NCBI RefSeq assembly: GCF_019702945.1
Contig: NZ_AP024749.1
Span: 1,116,001 to 1,180,000 of the forward strand
Source: Flavobacterium okayamense
GTDB taxonomy: Bacteria > Bacteroidota > Bacteroidia > Flavobacteriales > Flavobacteriaceae
Direction of reading: 5' to 3'
DNA: 64,000 bases
This document shows positions 27,884 through 38,500 of the stretch, piece after piece (within the stretch, counting starts at the first letter, position 1; every line of letters begins with the position of its first letter). A model generated the notes under the pieces. The model was not told where the DNA came from. It ran no database searches and saw only the letters and a list, made by a program, of their open reading frames with translations. Position numbers and translations under genes: made by a program.

Positions 27884-27901
27884 TTAACATTAAATTAACA
27901 T
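27884..27901 (+). promoter_or_regulatory. Pho-box-like direct repeat before porin
   Basis: TTAACAT, four bases TAAA, TTAACAT: two identical 7-mers with an 11-base period, the architecture of PhoB/PhoP boxes. It ends about 8 bases before a TTTTCTTTG -7-like element (27909-27917). The downstream genes are a phosphate porin and a phosphate transporter. Confidence 0.5.
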
Positions 27902-27941
27902 TGTGTTGTTTTCTTTGCAGCGACAAAAACAACAACACAAC

Positions 27942-29150
27942 ATGAAATTTTACAAATGGATAATAGCTAGTGCGCTATTGTTTGCGCTATCTTCATATGC
28001 TCAAACAGAAGGTATTAAACCTACACCTTTTGGTAAGGGTATTCTTAATGTAATTGGTAAGGATAGTACTTGGAGCATGAATTTTTCTGCTCGTTTTCAA
28101 TTTTTATCTGACACACGTTGGGAGGCAACTGATGATAAATTGGTTAATCCTACTCAAGATTTCTTAATCCGTAGATCTCGTTTAAAGTTTGGTGGATTTG
28201 TTTATGATAAGCGATTGACATATAAAATTGAATTAGGTTTGTCTAATAGGGATATGTCTGGTACTTCTCAGTTTACAAGTAATACTCCACGATACATTAT
28301 GGATGCAGTAGCAATGTGGAATTTTTATAAAAATTTTTCACTTTGGGTTGGACAAACAAAACTGCCAGGAAATGTTGAACGAGTAATTTCATCTGCAAAT
28401 TTACAATTGGTTGATCGTTCGTTATTAAATGGAGCGTTCAATTTAGATCGCGATATTGGAATTCAATTACGACATCATTTTACTTTAGGAAAGAATTTTT
28501 TAATACGTGAAAAGCTGGCATTTTCTCAAGGTGAAGGTAGAAATATTACTACCGGAAACTTAGGAGGACACGAGTATACAGCAAGAGTTGAATTGTTGCC
28601 ATTTGGTGAGTTTAAAAGTGATGGAGATTATTCGGGTTCGGATTTAAAAAGAGAGTCAAAACCGAAATTATCAATCGCTTCAACTTTTGATTTTAATAAT
28701 AACGCAGTTAGAAATAAATCAAACCAAGGGTCGTATATGGTAAACGATATAGGTTTCTATGAAACTAATGTGAAAACATTGTTTTTGGATGCTATGTTTA
28801 AATTTAAAGGGTTTTCTATCATGGGAGAATTTGCAAAAAGAGAAGCTTCTGATCCAATTGCTAAAAATTCTGATGGAACTTTAACGGGTGATATTGTGCA
28901 AGTTGGAAATGCATTAAATTTGCAAAGTGGTTATTTATTTAAAAATAATTATGAAGTTGCGTTTCGATATACCAATTTAGATTTGGATAAAAAAATAACT
29001 GGAAAAGGCATGCAAGATCAGTATACACTTGGGTTGTCAAAATATATTGTAGGACATAAATTAAAAGTTCAGACTGATTTTAGTTATTTATCCGACGAGG
29101 TAAAAACGGATAAAGTTATGTGGCGCCTTCAATTGGATATTCATTTTTAA
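27942..29150 (+). CDS. Phosphate-selective porin O/P family protein
   Basis: 402 aa from the ATG at 27942; the GTG at 27903 would place promoter-like sequence inside the gene and bury the signal peptide. The signal peptide ends at SYAQ near residue 21. The rest is a beta-barrel with the O/P porin pattern: FSARFQFLSDTRWEA near 46-60, DFLIRRSRLKFGGFVYDKRLTYKIELG split across 71-97, YNFW-like aromatic strands, and a terminal strand VMWRLQLDIHF. OprP/OprO porins pass phosphate or polyphosphate under starvation. The neighbouring PiT transporter and the upstream repeats fit that. Confidence 0.88.
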   Translation: MKFYKWIIASALLFALSSYAQTEGIKPTPFGKGILNVIGKDSTWSMNFSARFQFLSDTRWEATDDKLVNPTQDFLIRRSRLKFGGFVYDKRLTYKIELGLSNRDMSGTSQFTSNTPRYIMDAVAMWNFYKNFSLWVGQTKLPGNVERVISSANLQLVDRSLLNGAFNLDRDIGIQLRHHFTLGKNFLIREKLAFSQGEGRNITTGNLGGHEYTARVELLPFGEFKSDGDYSGSDLKRESKPKLSIASTFDFNNNAVRNKSNQGSYMVNDIGFYETNVKTLFLDAMFKFKGFSIMGEFAKREASDPIAKNSDGTLTGDIVQVGNALNLQSGYLFKNNYEVAFRYTNLDLDKKITGKGMQDQYTLGLSKYIVGHKLKVQTDFSYLSDEVKTDKVMWRLQLDIHF

Positions 29151-29155
29151 AATTG

Positions 29156-29173
29156 ATAACATTAATTTAACGT
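29156..29173 (+). promoter_or_regulatory. Second Pho-box-like direct repeat before PiT gene
   Basis: ATAACAT, four bases TAAT, TTAACGT: an 11-base-period repeat related to that before the porin. A GAATTTTG -7-like element follows at 29193-29200, 26 bases before the start. Confidence 0.42.
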
Positions 29174-29225
29174 AGAATTCTTTATAAAGATGGAATTTTG
29201 CACCGTTTTAAATTAGATAAAAATT

Positions 29226-31469
29226 ATGGAACAAATTTATGGGATAATGCTTGTTGCATTAGCTGTTTTAGCAATAGTTGATTTATTTGTAGGTGTTAGT
29301 AATGACGCTGTTAACTTCTTAAATTCCGCTATTGGGTCGAAATCCGTTTCACTTAGAACAATATTGATAGTTGCTAGTATTGGTATTGCAGTTGGAGCTA
29401 TTTTTTCAAGTGGAATGATGGAAGTTGCAAGAAAGGGGATTTTTGTTCCTGGTGAGTTTTATTTCGATGAAATCATGATTATTTTTATGGCAGTAATGAT
29501 TACGGATATCTTATTGCTTGATTTTTTTAACACCATTGGCTTACCTACGTCAACAACTGTTTCGGTAGTGTTTGAACTTTTAGGAGCAGCCGTAATTATG
29601 GCAGCTATTAAAGTATATAATAGTGGCGATGGGATTGAAACAATTGTTAATTATATTAATACTTCCAAAGCAACTGAAATTATAGTTGGAATTTTACTTT
29701 CGGTAGTTATTTCATTTACAGTAGGAGCTATTGTGCAGTATTTTTCGCGTTTAATGCTTACGTTTAATTTTGAGAAAAAAGCAAAATGGGTTGGTGCTGT
29801 TTTTGGTGGAATTGCCTTAGCTTCAATTTCGTATTTCATTATTATAAAAGGTCTTAAAGGAACTCCAGTTTATAAAATGGTAAAACCAATACTTGAAGAA
29901 AATATTTCTTTAGTATTATTAGGTAGTGGTGTTTTCTGGACAATAGTGTCATTAATTATAGTATCAGTATTAAAAAAGAATATTTATAAAATTATTATTA
30001 TTGTTGGAACTTTTGCTTTGGCACTAGCTTTCGCAGGGAATGATTTGGTTAACTTTATAGGTGTGCCTATTGCGGCTTGGCAGTCGTATGAAGCTTGGAT
30101 TGCATCAGGTGCTCCAGCATCAGGTTTTGCCATGTCAGTATTGGCTGAAAAGGTAGATACACCAACAATGTTGTTGATTTTAGCTGGAGCTATAATGGTT
30201 GCAACATTATGGTTGTCTAAAAAATCAATGACAGTTTTAGAAACTGAACAAAATTTATCAAGACAATCAGAAGGTGCTGAAAAATATTCATCTAACACAA
30301 TTTCAAGACTTTTGGTTAGAGGTTCGGTTTATTTAGGTAATGGATTAAGTTTTTTACTACCAAAATCGATTCACCAAAAAATTGATCAGCGATTTGAAGC
30401 AATAGAATATAAAGGTAAAAGAAGCGAACAGCCAATGTTTGATATGGTTAGAGCTTCTGTTAACTTGGTGGTGGCAGCAGTTTTGATTTCAGTAGCAACT
30501 TCTATGAAATTACCTTTATCAACTACATATGTAACATTTATGGTAGCTATGGGTACTTCTTTTGCTGATAGAGCTTGGGACAGAGAAAGTGCTGTTTATA
30601 GAATTGCAGGTGTATTAAATGTAATTGGAGGATGGTTTTTTACTGCAATTGCAGCCTTTATCGCATCAGCAACAGTAGCTTATTTACTATATATAGGTGA
30701 GGTTTATGCGTTCTTCGGTTTAATGATTCTAATTGCGATTTTGTTCTACAGAAGTAACCAGATTCACAAGGCAAAACAAATTGAAAAAGATGAAATGAAA
30801 CAATTGAACAGAGAAGATATTGTAACTATTAATGAAGTTATTAATGAAAGTTCTGATCAAATTGCTAAAATTGTAAGTAAAACAAATTCTATCTATAGCG
30901 GAATTGTAGCAGGTTTAAGTTTGCAAGATTTACCATCGCTTAAAGATAACAAGAAGGCGGTTAAGAAATTAGAAAAACAAGTAGACGAACTAAAAAGTAA
31001 TGTGTACTACTTTATCAAAAATTTAGATGAAACTTCTGTTGAAGGAAGTAAGTTCTATATTTTAACCTTAGGATATTTGCAAGATATTGTACAGTCTATT
31101 AGTTATATTTCTAATAATGCATATTCACATATCAACAACAATCATAAACAATTAAAATTTAATCAATTAAGAGATTTAAAGACTATTGAGTTGGAAATTT
31201 TAGAATTGTTTAAAGACATTGAAACGGTATTTGGATCTAAGAAATTTGATAATTTAGATAAAGCCTTGTCTGAGAAAGGAAAGGTTTTAGATACTATTTC
31301 TGATTTAATTCAGAAACAAATTACACGAATCAGAACAACTGAAAATAGTCCTAAAAACAGTAAATTGTATTTCGGGTTGTTGTTAGAAACAAATGATTTG
31401 GTTAAAGCAACGATGAGTTTGTTAGAACTTTTTCAAGAGTTTAACAATCATGTTGAAAGTAAAAAATAA
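29226..31469 (+). CDS. PiT-family inorganic phosphate transporter with PhoU-like C-terminal domain
   Basis: 747 aa. Two PHO4 halves are separated by a soluble loop: the first starts with LFVGVSNDAVNFLNSAIG near 21-38 and the second half includes DNRASVNL-type sequence with LPLSTTYVTFMV near 426-437. A central GNDLVNFIGVPIAAW lies near 268-282. About twelve hydrophobic segments span 5-510. From about 515 to 747 the protein is soluble and helical, like PhoU/DUF47 regulators. PiT proteins import metal phosphate with protons or sodium. The fused regulator domain is seen in other Bacteroidota. The first motif has Ser in place of the usual Ala of GAND. Confidence 0.9.
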   Translation: MEQIYGIMLVALAVLAIVDLFVGVSNDAVNFLNSAIGSKSVSLRTILIVASIGIAVGAIFSSGMMEVARKGIFVPGEFYFDEIMIIFMAVMITDILLLDFFNTIGLPTSTTVSVVFELLGAAVIMAAIKVYNSGDGIETIVNYINTSKATEIIVGILLSVVISFTVGAIVQYFSRLMLTFNFEKKAKWVGAVFGGIALASISYFIIIKGLKGTPVYKMVKPILEENISLVLLGSGVFWTIVSLIIVSVLKKNIYKIIIIVGTFALALAFAGNDLVNFIGVPIAAWQSYEAWIASGAPASGFAMSVLAEKVDTPTMLLILAGAIMVATLWLSKKSMTVLETEQNLSRQSEGAEKYSSNTISRLLVRGSVYLGNGLSFLLPKSIHQKIDQRFEAIEYKGKRSEQPMFDMVRASVNLVVAAVLISVATSMKLPLSTTYVTFMVAMGTSFADRAWDRESAVYRIAGVLNVIGGWFFTAIAAFIASATVAYLLYIGEVYAFFGLMILIAILFYRSNQIHKAKQIEKDEMKQLNREDIVTINEVINESSDQIAKIVSKTNSIYSGIVAGLSLQDLPSLKDNKKAVKKLEKQVDELKSNVYYFIKNLDETSVEGSKFYILTLGYLQDIVQSISYISNNAYSHINNNHKQLKFNQLRDLKTIELEILELFKDIETVFGSKKFDNLDKALSEKGKVLDTISDLIQKQITRIRTTENSPKNSKLYFGLLLETNDLVKATMSLLELFQEFNNHVESKK

Positions 31470-31489
31470 TTCTAAATTAACTAAATAAC

Positions 31490-31519
31490 AAAAAGGGTTG
31501 CCATTTGGCAACCCTTTTT
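31490..31519. terminator. Bidirectional terminator between PiT and nifU-like genes
   Basis: AAAAAGGGTTGCC, a short ATTT loop, and GGCAACCCTTTTT. It has A-run and T-run on both sides and lies between convergent genes, so it can serve both. Confidence 0.92.
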
Positions 31520-31542
31520 GTTGTTCTATAATTTTATTTTGG

Positions 31543-32436
31543 TTAACCATTGATAGCTTCAACTCTCAGTTCATTATCGTTAAGCATTTGTTTAAGCATA
31601 TTTTCTATTCCATTTTTTAAGGTAAATGTAGATGATGGACAGCCACTACATGCCCCTTGTAAGACAACTTTAACCGTTTTGTCATTGCTATCAAAGGATT
31701 CAAACATAATGTTACCGCCATCACTTTGTACTGCAGGTTTTACATATTCTTCAATAATATTTATAATCTGTTGTGATGTAGCGTCTAAATTGTCAAAATA
31801 AGATTCTTGTTGCTTAACATGGTTTTTTGTTTCAACAATTAGAGATTCATCTATAACAGTGTTGCCATTTTCAATAAATTCTTTGATAAATGTTCTTATT
31901 TCTAAAGTAATTTCGTCCCAATCAGCAATTTCAAATTTGGTAATTGAAATATAATTTTCATCAATGAAAACTTCTTTTATAAAAGGGAACTTAAAAAGTT
32001 CTTGAGCAAGAGGCGAAGCTTTTGTTTCATCTATATTCTTACATTCAAGAGGAACTTTTGTTAATAATTTATTTGAAACAAACTTCATTACCGAAGGATT
32101 AGGAGTTGTTTCTCCATAAATTGTTACTGGTAACTTTTTAGAGTTGGGCTCTTCAAGTATAACACCTCCGTTTTTAATGAACTCTTCAATTTGATTAGCA
32201 ACTTCATTTTGTACATCTTCCCATTCAACAATTGAAAATTTTTCGATTGCAATAAAATTACTTGAAATAAATACCGTTTTAACAAAAGGTAAATAGAAAA
32301 GTTGTTTGGCTAAAGGTGAGTTTTTTGTCTCGTCAATGTTCTTAAATTCAAAACTTTGTCCTTTTGTGATGAAATTTTCTAGTTCAAATTTAACAATCGA
32401 CGGATTATTTGTGACTTTTATCGAAATTTTGTGCAT
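31543..32436 (-). CDS. Nfu/NifU-like iron-sulfur scaffold with duplicated N-terminal domain
   Basis: 297 aa with three parts: two consecutive Nfu N-terminal domains (about 1-95 and 100-195) and a C-terminal NifU domain (about 215-297). The N domains share the pattern FKNIDETKNSPLAKQLF versus CKNIDETKASPLAQELF. The C domain has VKPAVQSDGGNIMFESF and the cluster-binding GACSGCPSST. Nfu proteins hold and pass 4Fe-4S clusters to client enzymes. The minus-strand TACCTTTG box just upstream (32454-32461) supports the start. The adhesin gene is divergent. Confidence 0.93.
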   Translation of the reverse strand: MHKISIKVTNNPSIVKFELENFITKGQSFEFKNIDETKNSPLAKQLFYLPFVKTVFISSNFIAIEKFSIVEWEDVQNEVANQIEEFIKNGGVILEEPNSKKLPVTIYGETTPNPSVMKFVSNKLLTKVPLECKNIDETKASPLAQELFKFPFIKEVFIDENYISITKFEIADWDEITLEIRTFIKEFIENGNTVIDESLIVETKNHVKQQESYFDNLDATSQQIINIIEEYVKPAVQSDGGNIMFESFDSNDKTVKVVLQGACSGCPSSTFTLKNGIENMLKQMLNDNELRVEAING

Positions 32437-32453
32437 TTTGTAACTTGTTTCTA

Positions 32454-32461
32454 CAAAGGTA
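32454..32461 (-). promoter_or_regulatory. Promoter -7 box TACCTTTG for nifU-like gene
   Basis: Reverse complement of CAAAGGTA fits TAnnTTTG and lies 17 bases before the minus-strand start at 32436. Confidence 0.55.
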
Positions 32462-32485
32462 TAAAAGTTTAAAAGGTATTCGTTT

Positions 32486-32493
32486 TATATTTG
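32486..32493 (+). promoter_or_regulatory. Promoter -7 box TATATTTG for the large adhesin
   Basis: TATATTTG followed by C, 44 bases before the ATG at 32538. Because it falls inside the longer open frame from 32445, it argues that the true start is 32538. Confidence 0.65.
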
Positions 32494-32537
32494 CATTTAG
32501 ACAACATAAATTTAACATTTCATTAAATACAGCTATA

Positions 32538-35500
32538 ATGAAAAAAATAACTACTATTCTTTTTTTATTTTGTTTGAGTTTTTCTATTGGTCAAGTAACA
32601 ATTGATAACACATTCAATCCATTTCAATTAGCTACTCAAAAATTGGGTGGTGCAGGTGTAACAATTTCAAATGTTAGATTTAATGGAGTTCTAATGAATA
32701 ATGGAAGCCCTGTTAGAGATCAAGCTGCTTTTTTTGAAAATGGACTTTCTGCAAACATAGGTATTGATGAAGGAGTAATACTTTCAACAGGTAATTCTTT
32801 AGTTGCTCAAATTGGTTCTGGATCTCAAGTTGGAAACGCAAGTTCTGCATCAGCAACTCCTCAAGTTGGCGATGTAGATTTAGCAATGTTGATTTCTCAG
32901 ACTATTAGAAACACTGCAGTATTAGAATTTGACTTTGTGCCGTCAAGTACATCTGTAGAATTTGAATATGTATTTGCTTCTGAGGAATATCCAGAATTTA
33001 GTTGCTCATCATTTAATGATGTTTTTGGATTTTTTATTTCTGGCCCTGGAATTTCAGGTCCTTTTTCTAATAGTGCTCAAAATATTGCATTAATTCCCGG
33101 AACTACATTGCCAGTTTCAATAAATAATATTAATCCTGGAACTTGTTCTTCTTATCCACAATATTATGTGAGTAATGCTGGATCAACTTTGATTCAATAC
33201 GATGGGATGACAACTGTACTAACCGCTCAATCTCCTGTGCAATGTGGTCAAACTTATCATTTTAAATTGGCTATTGCTAATGTTGGTGATAATGCTTATG
33301 ATTCTGCGGTTTTCTTAAAAGCTAATAGTTTACAAAGTTTGCAAGTAGATTTGGGGCCAGATCAATTTTTCTGTAGCTCTACAATTTCATGTTACACTAT
33401 GACTGCAAATACAAATATTTCAACTGCTGGTTTAGGAACATTAACTTATAATTGGTATTTGGAAGGTGTATTACAAGCAACTACAACAACAAATCAGTAT
33501 ACTGCTTGTACAGCAGGTACTTGGACTGTTGAAATTGTAGGGTATTGTACAACAGATGATATCGAGATTTTCTTCGATTCCGAGCCGATATTAAATTCAC
33601 CACCTCCGATTTCTGGATGTGCTCCTTTTGATTTAACGTCAATTATACCGGGATTATTATCACCTGCAAATCCAGCGGATTATGTTGTTTATTTTTATGA
33701 GGATATAAATGATGCTTTTACAGGGAGTTCTAATTATATAGCAACACCTACGAGTTATACTCCAGGTTTTACAGATATTTTTATTCGTGTAGAGAATAAT
33801 GGTAATCCTACATGTTATAATGTTGATGAGATTTTACAATTGATAATAGATTGCGCATCACCGTGTAGTTTAACACTAACTTCTGCTGTTTCTTCAGATG
33901 CTCAAACAATTTGTTTAACAGATGCACTTGATGATATTATCTTCACTGCAGGAGGAGATGCGACAGATGTTGTTGTTACAAGTGGTTCATTTCCAACAGG
34001 AGTGACTGGAGTTTATAATGCTGGGACTTATACTGTATCGGGTACACCTACTCAAACGGGTAGTTTTGCTGTAACCATTTCTACAGTTGGTTGTGCAACA
34101 AACATAACACACGATATTACTATTGTAGTAAATGAGCCTTCAGATGCAGGGTTAGATGGAAACACTACAGTATGTGATAATGACACTAATGTTATTGATT
34201 TGTATGCATTAATATCAGGAGAACAAACAGGTGGTGTTTGGACACAAACATCAGGTGTAGGAGGTACTTTTGATGCTACTGCTGGGACATATACACCGGC
34301 TTTAGGAGCAACGACTTCAACTTTTGAATATACGATTACTGGAGCTGCACCATGTCCAGATGATGTGAGTGTTGCAACAATAACAATAGTACCTCAAGCA
34401 AATGCTGGTACAGATGGCGCTACCACAACGTGTGAGAGTAGTTCAACAGCAATAGATTTATTTTCATTGCTTACAGGAGCACAAACAGGTGGAACTTGGA
34501 CCCAAACTTCTGGAACAGGAGGTACATTTAATGCTGGGGCAGGAACGTATACACCAGCGTTAGGCGCCACGACTTCTACATTTGAGTATACTATTACAGG
34601 TACGCCACCGTGTGTGGATGATGTGAGTGTAGTTACAGTTACTATTACAGCAACACCAGATGCAGGTAATGATAATTCAATAACATTATGTAGCACTAGT
34701 TCTTCTGTAGATTTATTTACAGTATTATTAGGTTCACCAGATTTAGGCGGGACTTGGTCGCCAGCCTTAGCAAGTGGAACAGGAGTTTTTGATCCGGCAG
34801 TAGACACAGCAGGTGTTTATACATATACGATAGATATTCCAGGATGTACCATTGCATCAGCAGCTATAACTGTTACAATTAATGCGCAACCCGACGCGGG
34901 ATTAGATGGGGCTACCACAGTTTGTGATAGTGATACAACAGCCATAGATTTGTTTGCTTTACTTACAGGAGCGCAAACAGGAGGAGTTTGGACACAGACT
35001 TCAGGAACAGGTGGAGTGTTTAATGCAGCAGCAGGAACTTATACACCAGCTTCAGGAGCAACTACATCTACTTTTGAATACACACTAACAGGTGTAGCAC
35101 CATGTGTAGATGATATGAGTGTGGTTACCGTAAACATCAACGCACAACCTGATGCAGGGTTAGATGGCGGAGTTACCATATGTGATAACGATACGAATGT
35201 TATTGATTTATTCTCGTTAATCACAGGAGAACAAACAGGTGGCGTTTGGACACAAACTTCAGGTACTGGTGGGACGTTTGATGCAGCAGCAGGAACTTAT
35301 ACGCCAGCTTCAGGGGCAACGACATCAACATTTGAATATACACTAACAGGAGTAGCACCATGTATTGATGATGTAAGTGTAGCTACTATAACAATAAATG
35401 CACAACCCGATGCTGGATTAGACGGAAATACAACGATTTGTGATAACGATACAGCAGCAGTTGATTTATTTGCTTTACTTACAGGAGCGCAAACAGGTGG

Positions 35501-38500
35501 AGTTTGGACACAGACTTCAGGAACAGGTGGAGTGTTTAATGCAGCAGCAGGAACATATACACCAGCACCTGGAGCGACGACATCAACATTTGAATACACA
35601 CTAACAGGTGTAGCACCATGTGTAGATGATATGAGTGTGGTTACCGTAAACATCAACGCACAACCTGATGCAGGGTTAGATGGCGGAGTTACCATATGTG
35701 ATAACGATACGAATGTTATTGATTTATTCTCGTTAATCACAGGAGAACAATCAGGAGGAGTTTGGACACAGACCTCAGGAACTGGTGGAGTATTTAATGC
35801 AGTAGCAGGAACGTACACACCAGCACCAGGAGCAACAACATCTACATTTGAATATACACTAACAGGAGTAGCGCCTTGTGTTGATGATGTAAGTGTAGCT
35901 ACTATAACAATAAATGCACAACCTGATGCGGGATTAGATGGTTCAACATCGGTTTGTGATAGTGATACAACAACAATAGATTTATTTGCTTTACTTACAG
36001 GAGCGCAAACAGGTGGCGTTTGGACACAGACATCAGGAACAGGAGGAGTATTTGATGCAGCAGCAGGAACTTATACACCAGCCTCAGGGGCAACGACATC
36101 AACATTTGAATATACACTAACAGGAGTAGCACCATGTGTTGATGATACAAGTATAGTAACAGTTACTATTACAGCACAACCCGACGCAGGATTAGACGGA
36201 AACACAACGGTTTGTGATAATGATACAACAACAGTTGATTTATTTACTTTACTTACAGGAGCGCAAACAGGAGGAGTTTGGACACAGACCTCAGGAACAG
36301 GTGGAGTATTTAATGCAGCAGCAGGAACTTATACTCCAGCTTCAGGAGCAACGACATCTACATTTGAGTATACTCTAACAGGTGTAGCACCGTGTATAGA
36401 TGATACAAGCGTAGTGACGATAAATATCAACGCACAACCTGATGCAGGGTTAGATGGAGCAACAACAGTTTGTGATAACGATACGAATGTTATTGATTTA
36501 TTCTCGTTAATCACAGGAGAACAATCAGGTGGCGTTTGGACACAAACATCAGGAACAGGCGGAGTATTTGATGCAGTAGCAGGAACGTACACACCAGCAC
36601 CTGGAGCAACATCATCTACATTTGAATATACACTAACAGGAGTAGCGCCTTGTATTGACGATGTAAGTGTAGCTACTATAACAATAAATGCACAACCCGA
36701 TGCTGGATTAGACGGAAACACAACAGTTTGTGATAACGATACAACAACAATTAATTTATTTGCTTTACTTACAGGAGCGCAAACAGGAGGAGTTTGGACA
36801 CAGACCTCAGGAACAGGAGGAGTGTTCGATGCAGCAGCAGGAACTTATACGCCAGCTTCAGGGGCAACGACATCAACATTTGAATATACACTAACAGGTG
36901 TAGCGCCATGTATAGATGATACAAGCGTAGTTACGATAAACATTAACGCACAGCCCGATGCAGGATTAGATGGGGCTATCACAGTTTGTGAGAGTGATAC
37001 AGCAGTGATTGATTTATATGCTTTAATATCAGGTGAGCAAGCAGGAGGTGTTTGGACACAAACTTCAGGAACAGGAGGAGTATTTGATGCAGTAGCAGGA
37101 ACGTATACACCAGCACCTGGAGCAACGACTTCAACATTTGAGTATACACTAACAGGCGTAGCGCCATGTATAGATGATACGAGTGTGGTTACAATTACAG
37201 TCAATCCTGATGCTGAAATAACTTTAATGACTGATATTACAACAACAGATCAAGAGTTATGTCAAGGTACAGCTATCTCAACTATAGAGTATGAATTATC
37301 TAATGGAGCCACTGGAGTTATTGTTGCAGGTTTACCAGCAGGTATAACTTACACCATCAACGGTAATATAGTTACTATTTCAGGAACGCCTACAGATTTA
37401 GTTGGCGTATATAATTATTCAGTTACTACAACAGGAGGTTGTTCGAGTGATATGGAAAGCGGTAGTATTGAAATAACAAATGGAGTATTACCGACTTTTG
37501 ATCCAATGCCAGATATTTGTGAAGGAAGTGGATATTCATTACCGACAACATCAACAAATGGTATTACAGGAAGTTGGTCTCCAGCTTTTGATAATACACA
37601 AACAATGATGTATACTTTCACTCCTGATGCTGGACAATGTGCAATACCAACAACAGCTACAGTAACTATTATTGAAAAACCTGTATTAACAATAAATAAT
37701 CCATTGCCAATAACTTTATGTGATGGAGAGTTTTTACATGTAGACTGGACAAGTAATGTAGCGGGTACTACCTTAACGTATACGGCTTCTAGCAATAATG
37801 TTACTTATCCTAGTAATGGAGATCAAAGTACATTAGATCAAGTTTTATCATTAATAAATTCGGATCAGATAGGCGATATTACGATAACAATTACCCCTTT
37901 TGCTAATGGCTGTTCAGGAGATGCGATACAAGTACCAGTTCGAATCAATCCAAATCCGGTTATAAGTTCTGTTTCAGTAGATCAGAATACGATTTGTTCA
38001 GGCAATGAAGTTACTTTTACTGTAACGAGTAATTTAGGAGGAACGACTTACGATTGGTCGGTAATAAATAATACCGGAGTTACTGTTGTGGGAGGCGTTA
38101 CAAGTGGAACGATAACTACAGGTACATTAATGTTAGTATTAGAGAACTCTACACCTGGATTATCAGGAACAATAGAAGTTGAGTTTACACCTTATAGAGA
38201 TGGATGTCCAGGAGCGACAGTAGTGAGTGAAGTAATTACTGTTAATCCTATTCCGGGAGTTCCAAACGGATTACCAGAATATTACATATGTGATGGAGAA
38301 GCTACGCCGATGAGTATCACTTCAGATCCATTTGTAGCGGGGACAGAATTGATATATGATGTTGTAGATTATTATAATGTAACGGGATATAGTTCAGGCG
38401 GACCATTACCGGAGCCATTATTAATAGAGGATGTTTTAACATTAACAGATTCCTATGTTCAAGGTTATGTGGTTTACCGCATTTGGGCTACATTAAATGG

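Larger units (their letters stand above)
27631..27941. other. Intergenic region between dodecin and phosphate porin
   Basis: The 311-base AT-rich gap holds the unmarked dodecin promoter region on the left. On the right it contains a strong hairpin (27835-27857) and 11-base-spaced direct repeats before the porin (27884-27901, with weaker copies from 27862). No protein-coding ORF is convincing here. Confidence 0.7.

Noticed and set aside
32445..32537. Upstream extension of the adhesin
   Set aside because: The promoter box TATATTTG lies inside it, and the signal peptide begins only at 32538.
34143..37208. Regular repeats that could be mistaken for a CRISPR array
   Set aside because: The units are about 255 bp, contiguous, in frame and encode an adhesin module; there are no spacers and no cas genes.
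34394..37795. Long minus-strand open frames inside the adhesin
   Set aside because: They mirror the repeats in composition, have no promoter or start context, and arise from the Thr/Gly/Ala-rich coding strand.
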